Shown: one piece after another, positions 1-10,262 of the stretch | How positions within the stretch are numbered: the stretch's first letter is position 1 | Layout of the letters: every line of letters begins with the position of its first letter | Origin: Pyropia yezoensis | Taxonomy: Eukaryota > Rhodophyta > Bangiophyceae > Bangiales > Bangiaceae | Reading direction: 5' to 3' | Length of the DNA: 64,000 nt | NCBI GenBank assembly: GCA_009829735.1 | Contig: CM020619.1 | Span: 5,348,083-5,412,082, forward strand | The notes under the pieces: model-generated | Database searches by the model: none | The model's input: only the letters and a program-made list of their open reading frames with translations | What the model was told of the DNA's origin: nothing | Translations under genes and position numbers: made by a program

Positions 1-291
1 ATGTCAAGGATCATTAGTGTCCTCTTCGAAAGCGTCACCAAGCCGCGCGCCACCCACTCTAGCCTCCACACTCGTCCTCAGTCTATACGCAGAGCCCTCA
101 GCATCCGCTCTACCCTAGAATTTTCGTCAGAGAAGTGGAAACCTGTATCCACCGCCACCGCCGTTGCCGCCGCCGACGCCGGCGCTGCCACGGACGCCGA
201 CCGCCGCGGCCGCCGACCCGCCGCCGCTGGTGCTGATCCTAGAGCAGATGAACGGCTGCCATCTGGACCGTCGTCTTTCCTACCACCGTCA

Positions 292-2535
292 TTAAGAGGA
301 CGGTGGAGTGTACAAAACCCCCCCTTGCCAGCCACGTCCCCCCTCCCCCCTCCCCCGACTGCCTCCCCAAACCCCAGCGGGGCTGAGGTGGCGCGCCCAC
401 CCTCCACGTCCCCGGGCCGCCGCGACCGCCGCGTGCACGTCGGCCACACCCTCCAAGGCCGCCGACACGGCCGTCGCGGCGCGCAGCCGGCTGGCCGCTC
501 GTGCCCACGCGTACGCCACGTCCTCTCCGCTGTACAGGCCGCCTCCCCGGTTGGCGGCGCCGACGCCCTCGCGGACGGCTTCGGTTTCAAACTCAGCCGC
601 CTCTGCAAGGTCTAAGGCCGCCTCAGTGGCGGCGGCGGTGGCGGCGGCGGTGCCAGTGCCGGTGTCGGTGGCGGCGCCCCCCGCTGCAGCGAGGGGAGGT
701 TCCCACAGCGCCTCGAGTGGCGCCTCGGCCGACAGGACGAGCACCACTTGCGCTTCGGCCAGCGCGTCCACAGCCGTGATAAGCCGCCGCGCGCCGTCGC
801 GGACGCCCGCGGCCGTGGAGAGGCGGGGGATGTGAGTGAGGAATAGAACGTCGACGTGCGCGGCCAGTGCTGCGTAGTCGGCAGGCGCCAGGGCCGCGCC
901 GCACAGCTCATCAAAGGTGAAACGGGCGGCATGGACGGGAGAGAAGGCGGAGGGGACAGCCACCGCCAATGAGCCGCCGCTACCATGGCCCCTCCTGTCG
1001 CCGGCGCGACGGTGGTCGCTGTCCCCGCACGCGGCGGCCATCTGAGCCACCGCCTCGGGGGGGGGGGGCGGTGGAGGCAGTGTCACGGCATGAGGAATGC
1101 AAAGCGGGGAGAGGCCGGGGGTGGGGGGAGGGAGTGCCACGGACACCGCGTCGGCCCAGGCTGTGCCCGTGAGTGCCGTCCACCGAGCCTCAACCGCCGC
1201 CTCAATGGCTGTGCAAAGGGGTGTGAAAAAGGACCCGAGGTTGGAGACGGGAGGAATGAGGGTCCCTGAAAAAGGGGCCCCACACGAGGTGTCGGCGGCA
1301 TCGGCGCCGGCACGCCAGTCGGAAGAGAGGGGATATGGTGGCTGGGGGGCGGTGGCGGCAGCGGGTACACCCGCGCCCGGCAGCGGTGGCACTTCGGCAA
1401 CAGCTTCAGCCCGCCCCACTCCTCGCAGCGCGGCAGCGACACGCCAATCGCCCTCTGCCCCGCCACCCCCCCCTCCGCCCTCGCCGACGTGGACCATCAC
1501 CATGTCCCGGTCCATCAGGTCCTCCAAAAAAAAAACCCCAGACCCAGAGCGGTCCATCTCAGCCACTCCCCGGTTGGCCGTAAAGACAAGCACAACGCCG
1601 CCACCCACAAGGGAGCGGAGGACGCCGCCAAGGACGACGCGGGTGCCCACATCAGGGACCGCTACCTCGTCTACGCACAGCACCCGCGCAGCGGCGGGGG
1701 GTAGGCTGTCGTCGAATCCACTGCCGCCGCTGGTCCAGCCGTCTGCGAGGCCTTCGGGCCAGCCCGGCACCACCCGCCCCACCGCGTCGGCCGGGGAGCA
1801 GTCGAGCCTGTCCCCCCCAAGGCTCAAATCTCTCGCCGCGCAGCTGCCGCCATCCGCCCCCCCTCCCCATAGTGCGACGGCGGCGGCAGCTTCAGTGGGG
1901 CTCCCAACCCCCGCCGCCGCGCGGTCCGCGTGAGTCGCCGCGTCCCACCAGCGCAGCCGCGCGTACACCCCCGCCAGCAGCTCGGCAGTGTGCAGCCGCC
2001 GCACGCGGACACCCGGCACGCCGGCGGCGGCGGCGACAAAGGCGTCCATGAGCAGCGTCTTGCCGGCGCCAACGCCGCCGACCAACGCCAGGCCCCGCGG
2101 GGGCACAGGGGGCACCGGCGGGTGGGGGGGGGGGAGCCCAACGCCCACAACCCCAGTGGCCACAAGGGCGTCAGCGGCACGGCCAAGGAGGGTCTCCCTC
2201 CGATGTTCAATCCGCGAGGCAGTCCCAGCGGCGGGGGCGACGGCGACGGCGGTAGTGGCGGGGGCGGCGTCGCTTGGCGGAGGCCCCCGCCGCCACCGCC
2301 AGCGGCGGCGTGCCGCCGATGCGGCAGCGGCAGCAGCCATCGCCGCCTGCCACTCCACCACCGCCGCGCGGTGCGACGCGGCAGCCGCAGCGGCGGCGGG
2401 CAACGCGCCGTAGAGGGCGTCGAGGGCCGGCAGTGCCGCCGCCTGGGCAGGGGCAGCCGCTAAGCGGCCAGCGGCTATCGCGGCGGCGACCAGAGCAGAG
2501 GGCGGGGCAGAGGGGGAGGGGATGGGGAGCCGCAT
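292..2535 (-). CDS. AFG1/LACE1-like mitochondrial ATPase
   Basis: Predicted 747-residue P-loop ATPase of the AFG1 (LACE1/ZapE-related) family, which acts at the inner mitochondrial membrane in turnover of mitochondrially encoded respiratory subunits. A Walker A motif (GGVGAGKT) lies near residue 150 and a Walker B-type motif (LCVDEVAVPD) near residue 285, followed by the family's 'VVLVFTANR' sensor-like segment. The C-terminal block (FDELCG, then DYAAL, HIPRL and ARRLITAVDAL, from about residue 540) matches the AFG1 C-terminal pattern. The ATG at 2535 is chosen because the frame upstream has only non-ATG starts. Long Ala/Gly/Pro-rich insertions make it longer than usual (about 350-500 residues). 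Walker B differs from the common CFDEFQVTD form but keeps D-E. It appears intronless. The family call is strong; mitochondrial location is inferred from the family. Confidence 0.85.
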   Translation of the reverse strand: MRLPIPSPSAPPSALVAAAIAAGRLAAAPAQAAALPALDALYGALPAAAAAAASHRAAVVEWQAAMAAAAAASAARRRWRWRRGPPPSDAAPATTAVAVAPAAGTASRIEHRRETLLGRAADALVATGVVGVGLPPPHPPVPPVPPRGLALVGGVGAGKTLLMDAFVAAAAGVPGVRVRRLHTAELLAGVYARLRWWDAATHADRAAAGVGSPTEAAAAVALWGGGADGGSCAARDLSLGGDRLDCSPADAVGRVVPGWPEGLADGWTSGGSGFDDSLPPAAARVLCVDEVAVPDVGTRVVLGGVLRSLVGGGVVLVFTANRGVAEMDRSGSGVFFLEDLMDRDMVMVHVGEGGGGGGGAEGDWRVAAALRGVGRAEAVAEVPPLPGAGVPAAATAPQPPYPLSSDWRAGADAADTSCGAPFSGTLIPPVSNLGSFFTPLCTAIEAAVEARWTALTGTAWADAVSVALPPPTPGLSPLCIPHAVTLPPPPPPPEAVAQMAAACGDSDHRRAGDRRGHGSGGSLAVAVPSAFSPVHAARFTFDELCGAALAPADYAALAAHVDVLFLTHIPRLSTAAGVRDGARRLITAVDALAEAQVVLVLSAEAPLEALWEPPLAAAGGAATDTGTGTAAATAAATEAALDLAEAAEFETEAVREGVGAANRGGGLYSGEDVAYAWARAASRLRAATAVSAALEGVADVHAAVAAARGRGGWARHLSPAGVWGGSRGRGEGGRGWQGGVLYTPPSS

Positions 2536-3094
2536 GGTGTTGTCCAGTGAAGGGGGAAGGGGAGTTGTCTGAGGCGGGCGCCAAAGGCACGCGATGAACA
2601 ATGGAAAGCAGACTCTGGCGGCGCAGTGGCCGCCAGAGGTGAGTTGTCACATAATTGCGTTGCATACATATCTATATTACTGTGTATCGAATTGTACTGG
2701 TTCATATCGAAGGTGGCTCACGAGCACTCCCGAAAACTAGTCTTGGAGCTACCCACAAGGAAGGCGGGCTCGGAAGGGAGACACCGCAGACCCAGCGTGG
2801 GAGCAGGCGCCAACATGCTGTATCTACAAAGGAGGGTGAACCTGGAGGGGAGCAAATCTAGGTCGAGTGTGTAAGAAAAAGGGATATAATATCAAACGCA
2901 CACATAAAACTACTAAGAAACGTAACGGAGTACATGCATACGTGGAAAGAGAGTGGCGGTCGTGCATGGTCGGCAGCGGTCGTACAAGCTCGGCAGCGGT
3001 CGTACAAGCCCGGCAGCGGTCGTACAAGCCCGGCAGCGGTCAAACAAGCTCGACAGCGGTCGTGCAATCCGCGCAGCAGCTGAGACCCACGGGC
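2536..3094. other. Intergenic region with minisatellite
   Basis: Lies between the starts of the AFG1-like gene and the end of the FBPase-like gene, both on the minus strand, so it should hold the AFG1-like promoter. Apart from the 20-bp repeat at 2951-3070 I see no feature. Confidence 0.5.
2951..3070. repeat. 20-bp tandem repeat, about 6 copies
   Basis: Six consecutive 20-bp units of the form CGGCAGCGGTCGTACAAGCY, the central four nearly identical and the outer two diverged. It lies just beyond the stop codon of the FBPase-like gene, in its likely 3' untranslated region. Confidence 0.9.
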
Positions 3095-4240
3095 TTAGAC
3101 CTGGCCCGAGAGCTTGAGGTCAATGGCAGAGGCAGTTCGCCGCGAGCCCGCCACAAACGTCACGGTCATGTTGAAATCCTCAAGGACCTCCATATCGAGG
3201 ATGCGGGTGCCCTCACCGTCCGTGGCAACCCCCCCCGCCTGCTCAATCATGAGCGCCAGGGGCGCAGCCTCGCACAGAAAGTGCACGTCAGACGCAACCA
3301 CCACGCCGCCGGTCTGCAGCATCATGTGCACATCGCCCAAAAGGCAGCCAGTGTGAAAAACGCTGGCATGAAGGGAAGACAGCGCGCGGGCCACAGACTG
3401 GCCAACTGCCGACGCGCCATGCAGGATTGTGCGGCGGGGGGTGTAAATGGCGGTCCCGCTCTCCGGCAGCATAATCCGCGACGCGGGCTGGAGGAAGTAC
3501 TGCAGTGCAACGGGGTGCATCACAAACGAGTAGACACCCTGGCCCATCGTATAATGGAGGGTGGTTGCCGACGAATAGATGCAGTAGCCAGCCGCCACTT
3601 GGTCACAAGCCTTCTGCTGCATGTCGATGTACCGTCCGGGCAGAGAGTTGGCGCTGCGACGCTTGTAGATGCTCCACGATGTGCCACAAACCGGCTGTTG
3701 GCCAACATTGAGCAAGTCAAAGTCCAGTGGTGAGAAACAGACCACGTACATGCCGTGAGGGGCGTCCTCGGGAAAGGTGAGCGGCATCTCACGATCTCGC
3801 GACAGGATGATGCACGCGTACCCGTCATGAGTGAGCGATTTGTACATTTTGGTGGTGGAGAAGTCCGACGACAACGTCGACGCATCACCCACGGACCCAT
3901 ACGCCACCGACGCGGAGCACTCGGCAACATACGACGCCACAGAGCGGGTCACAATGGAGATATCATCCAGAAGGCGCACCAGCTCGCCCGTGTAATCCAC
4001 GGGCGCACGTGCAAACGTACGGCGCACGTGGGAGAGGAACACCATTGCGGCTTTGGAGACGTCGGACGTGAGCCGCAGGCCAAGCGGCGGTGCCGGCGAA
4101 GACAATTCCATCCGCGGTGCAGGGGTGGCGATCCTGGCGCCGCTTTTGGCCGCCATAGCCATGTTGGGTGGCAGCAGTGTCGAGCCTGCGCCACCGTCCC
4201 CGTCGCCTGGTTGGTGCTTGATTCTATGACCAGACGCCAT
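3095..4240 (-). CDS. Class I fructose-1,6-bisphosphatase-like protein, altered active site
   Basis: Predicted 381-residue protein that follows the class I FBPase fold pattern along its length: YVVCF-PLD region near residues 164-173, GTSWSIYKRR, AAGYCIYSSATTL, GVYSFVMHP, GDVHMMLQTGG and CEAAPLALMIEQAGG (near 323-337). FBPases hydrolyse fructose 1,6-bisphosphate in gluconeogenesis using two or three metal ions. Here the metal-binding signature normally reading F-D-P-L-D-G-S is F-S-P-L-D-F-D, and the upstream acidic S-E-E is S-R-D. The late glutamate (CEAAP) is kept. The ATG at 4240 (context CCAATGG) is preferred because the frame upstream has no ATG. Either a non-catalytic paralogue or a divergent phosphatase. 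I am confident of the fold family, less so of function. Confidence 0.75.
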   Translation of the reverse strand: MASGHRIKHQPGDGDGGAGSTLLPPNMAMAAKSGARIATPAPRMELSSPAPPLGLRLTSDVSKAAMVFLSHVRRTFARAPVDYTGELVRLLDDISIVTRSVASYVAECSASVAYGSVGDASTLSSDFSTTKMYKSLTHDGYACIILSRDREMPLTFPEDAPHGMYVVCFSPLDFDLLNVGQQPVCGTSWSIYKRRSANSLPGRYIDMQQKACDQVAAGYCIYSSATTLHYTMGQGVYSFVMHPVALQYFLQPASRIMLPESGTAIYTPRRTILHGASAVGQSVARALSSLHASVFHTGCLLGDVHMMLQTGGVVVASDVHFLCEAAPLALMIEQAGGVATDGEGTRILDMEVLEDFNMTVTFVAGSRRTASAIDLKLSGQV

Positions 4241-5425
4241 TGGAAAGACACCGACACAGGAAAGGCCAGGTCCACGACGCGTGCAGTCGACAGACCAGCA
4301 AAGTTGCAAGATGAAGCCGACGTGGATGCAGGGGTAGGAGGACAACGGAGACGTAGGGACAGACTAAACAGGCACAGCCACTGGTAGAAATATCAGATCT
4401 CTGCACTGCGTGCATGAACAAGTCGTGCGCACACCCGGGGACCAGAGGCCAATTGATGAGGACGCCGCCAGCCACGCCGGAAGGGGCGTAGAACCGAGAA
4501 AGAAGAATGCCGTCGGTATGCAAACAAGAACGGTATGCGAAGCTTGGAAGTCAGTCGCGATCGCTCAGGAGGATCGCGCGCGTCCTAGCCGCAGATGCAG
4601 CACCGGTCCAGAGCGAGGTCCTCCCAATGGCACAATCGTCGCGCCAGAGGAGACGTGGCGCGTCCGCCAACGCCAGGAAAAGAAACTAGGAAGGGCAAAC
4701 GTCACTAGATTGGGCACACGTCCAGCGCTATCGCGACGTAGGCTGCCGGCTCTCGATGGCCGCCTCCCATGTCCGAGAGACACGCCCGGCTGGTTCGGCC
4801 AGTGGCAATCGGGAACGTACCGCTTAGCGGGGACGAATTTGAGCGGCGGCAGCTCAGGGGTTCCAAGCTCTGTCTTGTTCCGCTTCGACATGTGGCTAGA
4901 TCAGAGGACTTCTGCAGGGAAGCTTCGATGGTCGTCAGGGAAGGACGGAGAAGCGTGGGGCGCTGCGGAGAGAACGATGCCTGGCGGGCATGGACATGCG
5001 GCTCGCGAGCCAGTGCAGGTCAACGAGAGGTGGAGACTTTTCTGTCAGCTCCGGTGCGCCAAGAACAGATCCGAATGTACTCGTGTACTTGCTTGTTGTG
5101 GTTTGTATACTTTCTCTGCTGTCGCAGTCCAGCAATGAATGTCAGCTCGTCAGCTCGTCACGCATACGTATTTCTTCGCGTACAGTGGACCGAGGCTCTC
5201 CCACGTCATCGCCGAGTACGCCTCGCCACAGCACCCCACAGCCACGCCCCAACCCTGGGCGCTCAGCGTGAAACTGCTGTGCTCAGATGGCCCTCTTGTC
5301 ACCCAACCTGGTTGACCGAGTGGGGTTGGCCGGCATTGACCCTCAGCACCCGGCCGTACCGTAGCTGTCTCGGCCCTCCCTGTTCCTGTCGTTCGCGTCT
5401 CCGTTTGCTACGGTGTGGTGCAGCA
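4241..5425. other. Divergent intergenic region
   Basis: About 1.2 kb between the FBPase-like gene (minus) and the M50B-like gene (plus), presumably holding both promoters. Open frames here have no recognisable domain, and I see no clear TATA element or repeat. Confidence 0.4.
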
Positions 5426-6220
5426 ATGGCGCCCGCTCCGGTCTGGCTCCCCTCGACCCCCTGGCTGCCTGGTTCCCCCCAGCTGCCCCTCGGCGCTGCC
5501 CGTGCTGCCAACGTGAACCTGTCGCTATGGCCATTGTCGTCCGATGACCGACTCTATCTGGGTCTCATCGCCGCGTACTCGGTCATTGTCATCTTCCTGT
5601 GGATCACCCCCGGCGTACGTCTTCTTCTGCTGCCGCTGAAGCTAGTCTCCATAGCTCTTCATGAGCTATCCCATGCCACGGCGGCGTTGCTCACCTGCGG
5701 GCAAGTTGTATCCATCACTGTGAACGCCGACCAGGGCGGATGCACCCTGACTAGGGGCGGCAGTCGCGCTATCATCCTATCAGCAGGCTACCTCGGCTCT
5801 TCCGCATGGGGTGGCGCTCTCATATTCGCATGCCGCCATCCCGTAGGGGGCCAAGTTGGTGCTGGGGCTCTGCTTGTTGCCCTCGCTGCGGTGGCGTATT
5901 GGGCCGACGGCTGCCTGACGCTCCTTGGTTCTATTGTCATGGCTGGTGCGCTGGTGGCTGGTTGGGTAGTCGCCGGCATGACAGGCCGGCTGGAGCTCGT
6001 CGGGTTTGGAGTTCTCTTTGTTGGCGTGCTAATCGGGCTTTACTCGGTGTGCGACATCGCCGACGACCTGGTGCTGCGGCGCGTTAATGAGAGCGACGCC
6101 GTGCAGTTCGCGAAGGAATGTAAGTGCCTGCCTGCCCGTGGATGGGGGGTCCTATGGGGGCTCCTCGCAGTCGCCGTGGTGGTGGGGAGCGCCGTTGCCG
6201 CTGTGGCTGTGTTCCACTGA
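5426..6220 (+). CDS. M50B-like membrane peptidase
   Basis: Predicted 264-residue multi-pass membrane protein resembling the peptidase M50B-like family. A hydrophobic segment (about residues 47-70) leads into HELSHA at 79-84, the HExxH zinc-site motif. Downstream come the family-like stretches GGCTLTRGG and LSAGYLGSSAWGG, then several strongly hydrophobic segments and a final helix ending near the C-terminus. M50 enzymes cleave substrates within membranes; the role of the short eukaryotic M50B-like members is poorly known. The ATG at 5426 (context GCAATGG) is chosen over the longer upstream open frame because the 219 extra residues look like non-coding composition and lack a domain. It appears intronless. 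Confidence 0.8.
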   Translation: MAPAPVWLPSTPWLPGSPQLPLGAARAANVNLSLWPLSSDDRLYLGLIAAYSVIVIFLWITPGVRLLLLPLKLVSIALHELSHATAALLTCGQVVSITVNADQGGCTLTRGGSRAIILSAGYLGSSAWGGALIFACRHPVGGQVGAGALLVALAAVAYWADGCLTLLGSIVMAGALVAGWVVAGMTGRLELVGFGVLFVGVLIGLYSVCDIADDLVLRRVNESDAVQFAKECKCLPARGWGVLWGLLAVAVVVGSAVAAVAVFH

Positions 6221-7918
6221 CTGGCAAGGGGGGTGGGGATCCAAGAGCTGGCGGGCGGGTTGACAGCGAGGAGGAGCAAGCCTTGTTGGTAGCAGCCGCT
6301 CGTATCCTGGAAGCGTTGTCTGTCGTTCAGTATGCATGGCACGCGCCGCTGCCGGGCGGCTCGAGATGTCAATGGCAACTGTGCGGGTGAGTGGTGACGC
6401 CCCTCGAGATCGATGCGAAGGCTGGTGCGCGGGGTGCATGCGTCGTATGGCAACAACGGCTTGGTGGCGAGGATGGCGCCTATGATTCGGTTTGACTACT
6501 GGCGGGACGGTCAATGGTGCTCGTGGGCGGCACGGCGCGGCGTTCTCGTTGGCTGCTCAGTGCGCGGCACGCTAGCCAAGCGAGGCGTGCTGTCATCGCC
6601 ACCTCGTTGGCGTGGTAGAAGCCTGCGCCGCCAACGAAACTTGATGGTTGAGCACCAGCGCGCCCTGTCGGGTTGTGCAGCTTGCGCGCCGCGCGAGTAT
6701 GGAGGGGATTGTTTGTGTGGGGCGCGAGTCGGCCTGTGCAGAGGGTCCCTCTGAAGGGCCATGCCGGCGGTCGGTTCCACAGGAGGGGCAGGCTCCATGT
6801 TTGTACATTGTGAACACAGTGGGGAGGGGAGGAGCCTACGCGATACCCGTTTCTCTCTAAAACGATCCGCACAGTGTCCCCTCCCTACTGGTCACCATTG
6901 CCGTTGTTGCTGCCGCTGCTACTGTTGCTGCTGTTGCTGTTTCTTCTGCAGCTGCCGCGGCCGTAGCCGCTACCATCTCTGCCGTCAATGCTGCTTCTGA
7001 TACCGCTGACGTTCGTCGCCGCCACCGCTCGTTCCGCGGCCACTGCTTCGGTCGGGCCTGACCGCTGTCACCGCTCGTTTTGCATGAAACGCACGTAGAG
7101 TTTCCTTGCGCCGCCACCCGCGCCCCCGCCTCTTCTTGGCGGCCACAAACGGCGCCTTTCTTTTTTTTCTTGACCACTGCGGCCGCAGCCGGCCACTGCC
7201 ACCTGCGGCAGTCGCCGTAGGACGTCGTCTGGCAGGGGTGGTTACTGCGGTGGCGGAAGGTGGGGGAAGGTAGGGCGGGGGGCACGGAGCGGTTAGGGCT
7301 GCCACCGCTGACCGCGGCGCCACCAGAGTGGTGAACTCGGGCAGCCGCAGCGTCTGCCTCATGCCCTCCCTTCCACCTCTACCCCTCGCCTGGTGCTTTC
7401 TGCTCTCCCCGCTTGATCATCAGACAGAAAGGTCGGCCTGTGAGGAGGTATGCAGCAACGGTGAGGGGCTCTATGGTGACGCTTGAAGGCGCGGCTTCAT
7501 GCAGCCAATTGCAGCACTGTAGGGGTGGCATCTGTGAGGGGTGCAGCCAATGGCAGCACTGCAGGTGATGGGAAGCGCCTGGATCTGTCAAGAAATTACG
7601 CTATTATAGAATTGAGAACAACTATCACAGCCACGATATTCGACAGCTGTCTTTCCTTTTTCCGATCGTACCAGAGAACTTGACCGACACAGCGTGTGAC
7701 ATACTGTAAGTATAGCCACGTGTTCATTGACGATCGCCATCTGTCCTCGGGATTGGCACCGGCGCGTCGCCGTGGTGGGCGTCTGGGCCGGGAGCAAGAC
7801 GTGCCGCAACGTCGTGCTTGCTACCGTGGACTGCAGACGCTGGTCATTCACCTTGCTGCGAGCTGCCGCGAGCCGGGAGCGGCCGGCCACCTGTGCTTAT
7901 TCCCCTGTTGCCGTCACC
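6221..7918. other. Intergenic region upstream of uL4
   Basis: Runs from the M50B-like stop to the uL4 start. It contains a trinucleotide-rich stretch around 6896-6985 (GCTGTTGCT-like units) and several C/T-rich patches, but no coding region I can support. The last 250 bases should hold the uL4 promoter and 5' untranslated region; an upstream intron there cannot be excluded. Confidence 0.4.
6896..6985. repeat. Imperfect (GCTGTT)-type trinucleotide repeat
   Basis: Runs of CTG/TTG/CCG triplets (for example TGCTACTGTTGCTGCTG) form an imperfect microsatellite about 90 bases long. It lies in non-coding sequence. Confidence 0.7.
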
Positions 7919-9013
7919 ATGGCCCTCTCCAGGCCGACCGTCTCGGTGCACAGCACCGCGGGCGAGGCGTCGGGCAGCCTGCCCATGCCCGCCGTGTTCA
8001 CTGCGCCCATCCGGCCCGATGTTGTACGCTCTGTGCACACGTCTATGGCCAAGAACAAGCGCCAGCCGTATGCAGTCTCGAAGATGGCGGGCATGCAGAC
8101 GTCGGCCGAGTCGTGGGGCACGGGCCGTGCCGTATCGCGTATCCCGCGTGTGCCCGGTGGTGGTACTCACCGGTCGGGGCAGGGTGCGTTTGGTAACATG
8201 TGCCGTGGTGGGCGCATGTTTGCACCAACCAAGATCTGGCGCAAGTGGCACCGCAAGATTGCGGTGAACCAGCGTCGCTTTGCTGTCGTGTCGGCGCTCG
8301 CCGCGTCGGCGCTGCCGGCTCTCGTCATGGCGCGCGGCCACAAGATCGACCACGTGCCCGAGGTGCCTCTGGTTGTGTCCTCGGAGGCGGAGAGCGTGGC
8401 CAAGACGTCGGCAGCAGTTGAGCTGCTGAAGAAGCTGGGTGCGAACGCGGACCTTAACAAGGTGAAGGCGTCCAAGAAGATCCGCCCGGGTAAGGGTAAG
8501 ATGCGGAACCGCCGGTACGTGCAGCGCCGCGGCCCGCTGGTGATCTACGAGAAGGACGCCGGGCTTGTGAAGGCCGTGCGCAACCTGCCGGGTGTGGACA
8601 CGTGCTGCGTGGACCGGCTGAACCTGTTGCAGCTCGCGCCGGGTGGCCACGTTGGCCGCTTCTGCGTGTGGACGGAGGGCGCGGTTGCCAAACTGGATGC
8701 CTTGTACGGGACTTCCACGGCTGGCGCTCAGCTGAAGTCTGGGTACTCTCTGCCCAAGTCCGTGATGACCAACAGCGACGTGGTGCGGCTGATCAACAGT
8801 GACGAGGTCCAGGCGGTGGTGCGGCCCAAGGCCAAGCAGCCAATGCACCTGCCCCGCAAGAAGAACCCGCTCAAGAACAAGGCCCTCATGCTGAAGCTCA
8901 ACCCGGCGGCGATGGTTGCCAAGCCGACGGGGACTAGCCCGCAGCCCAAGGCCGATCGCTCCAAGGCGACCAAGTTGATTGGGATGAAGTTCTACCGGGA
9001 CATGAAGGTATAA
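7919..9013 (+). CDS. RPL4: 60S ribosomal protein uL4 (L4/L1)
   Basis: Predicted 364-residue large-subunit ribosomal protein uL4, whose extended loop lines the nascent-peptide exit tunnel. The family's central signature is clear: [16 protein letters not shown] (about residues 79-94), then [19 protein letters not shown]. Further family blocks are [35 protein letters not shown] and the lysine-rich C-terminal extension typical of eukaryotic L4. The ATG at 7919 sits in a strong Kozak context (CACCATGG). Length agrees with eukaryotic uL4 (about 360-430). High GC at third positions fits a highly expressed host gene. No intron is needed within the coding region. The frame is open further upstream but without conserved sequence. 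Confidence 0.95.
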   Translation: MALSRPTVSVHSTAGEASGSLPMPAVFTAPIRPDVVRSVHTSMAKNKRQPYAVSKMAGMQTSAESWGTGRAVSRIPRVPGGGTHRSGQGAFGNMCRGGRMFAPTKIWRKWHRKIAVNQRRFAVVSALAASALPALVMARGHKIDHVPEVPLVVSSEAESVAKTSAAVELLKKLGANADLNKVKASKKIRPGKGKMRNRRYVQRRGPLVIYEKDAGLVKAVRNLPGVDTCCVDRLNLLQLAPGGHVGRFCVWTEGAVAKLDALYGTSTAGAQLKSGYSLPKSVMTNSDVVRLINSDEVQAVVRPKAKQPMHLPRKKNPLKNKALMLKLNPAAMVAKPTGTSPQPKADRSKATKLIGMKFYRDMKV

Positions 9014-9777
9014 ACGGGTGTGCACTGGTACGGTGGGCACGGTGCGGGTGTGCTCTGGGTGGACCTAGATGTTTACGATTTGGCATATGCCGGGATGGTG
9101 TTTCTGTGTGTTCCCTGATGCCCTTGCCCTTGGCCTCGGGTGGCCCCCGCAATGTACCATCACGTCAACTCGACAAGACAGTGGGAGATGCAATTAGTCC
9201 GTGACGGGTTAACCTCTCGCTCAGGGATTGGCATCACCGACAGACAGGTTCACGCACGAGAAACGAGGGGTCGTTTCTTCCGTCCTACAGCTGTTGGACG
9301 CCCCGTTTGCCAGACTGGCGCTGACGCCGTGTGTGGAGGCGGTTTGCGTGGCACGGAGCTAACCTTCCGGACGCGATCTCCGGCGACTGCACGTACGTAC
9401 GAACTGAGCCCAGGGTTCACCATCAGTAGAGACGCCGCTCGCCCCACGAGGCCCAGCACGCCCCGCCAATGGTCTCGACCTGGGCGAAGTTGCGTGACTG
9501 GCCAGCGGCAATGCAATGGATGAAGAATTTCTGGACGTCCAGGACGATCATGCCCCCAAAAAAGTAGGTACACACACACAAGCACACACACACACGAACA
9601 CAAAAACACAGAAACAAAACAGGTCCAACACACACCTAGACACCACCCACACGCGCACCCATCGCCTGCGCTCCGGATCATTGGCAACGGAGATGGTCGC
9701 CAACGGCAATCAATAAGCCTTGACGCAGGGCACCGGCGACCCAAGCCAGCCACTCAGGCAGACGGTGTCGGTCGCAC
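9014..9777. other. Intergenic region between convergent uL4 and ATP synthase epsilon genes
   Basis: Holds the 3' regions of uL4 (plus) and the epsilon gene (minus). A CA-rich microsatellite lies at about 9568-9612. On the minus strand a short open segment near 9423-9551 (reading IVLDVQKFF, ending at a stop) looks coding-like but has no family assignment. Confidence 0.4.
9568..9612. repeat. CA-rich microsatellite
   Basis: Interrupted CACACA runs over about 45 bases, in non-coding sequence downstream of the epsilon gene. Confidence 0.7.
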
Positions 9778-10262
9778 TTACTTGCCCACCGCCGCGGTCT
9801 CCATCCCCGCCGGCTCCAGTTGCACTGCACGCCCCCAAGCCGGGTTCGACACAAGGAGGACAAAGGGAGCAACCGCATCATGGTAAGCGCCCTGACCACA
9901 AAATCCGCCAAAACACCCACTGGAGGTCCGACATGAAAAACGACATGAACAGACACCGCCCACACTAAAAAACCGACGGGCCGCGTGACCCACTCTCCCC
10001 AATGGCATTCCCACCCATCCCAGCCCGCCCACCCTTCAACGGGCGGGTCCCTCAGAACCCCCGCCACCCCCCCACCATGAATAAAGAACATACCGCGAGC
10101 AACAGGCTTGCCAGCCTCCCATGTAGACTTTGTCATGCTAAAAGGGGTTTTGGCCGCCCCTTTCTTGGCCGCCGCAGGCTTGAGCGCCGACCGCAGCGCA
10201 TCGGCGCATAGGTTAGAGTAGCGGAGGTACGAGACGCCCGCGGCGCGCCAGTACTGCACCAT
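9778..10262 (-). CDS. ATP5E: Mitochondrial ATP synthase subunit epsilon, two exons
   Basis: Small stalk subunit of the mitochondrial F1 ATPase. Exon 1 (10262 to 10094) begins MVQYWRAAGVSYLRYSN, matching the family's YWR-AG-SY--YS N-terminus, and continues to W-E-A-G-K-P-V. It ends at a GT donor (GTATGT at 10093). Exon 2 (9824 to 9778) follows an acceptor reading GTGCAG and ends at TAA. The intron is 269 bases (9825-10093). Splicing gives 216 coding bases and 71 residues, close to the roughly 50-70 expected. Reading straight through exon 1 instead gives a much longer protein with no family match after about residue 56. The gene call is strong; the exact acceptor is an inference supported by length and frame. 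Confidence 0.85.

Noticed and set aside
1..615. Open frame on the plus strand at the window start
   Set aside because: It overlaps the C-terminal coding region of the AFG1-like gene on the other strand and has Pro/Arg-rich shadow composition.
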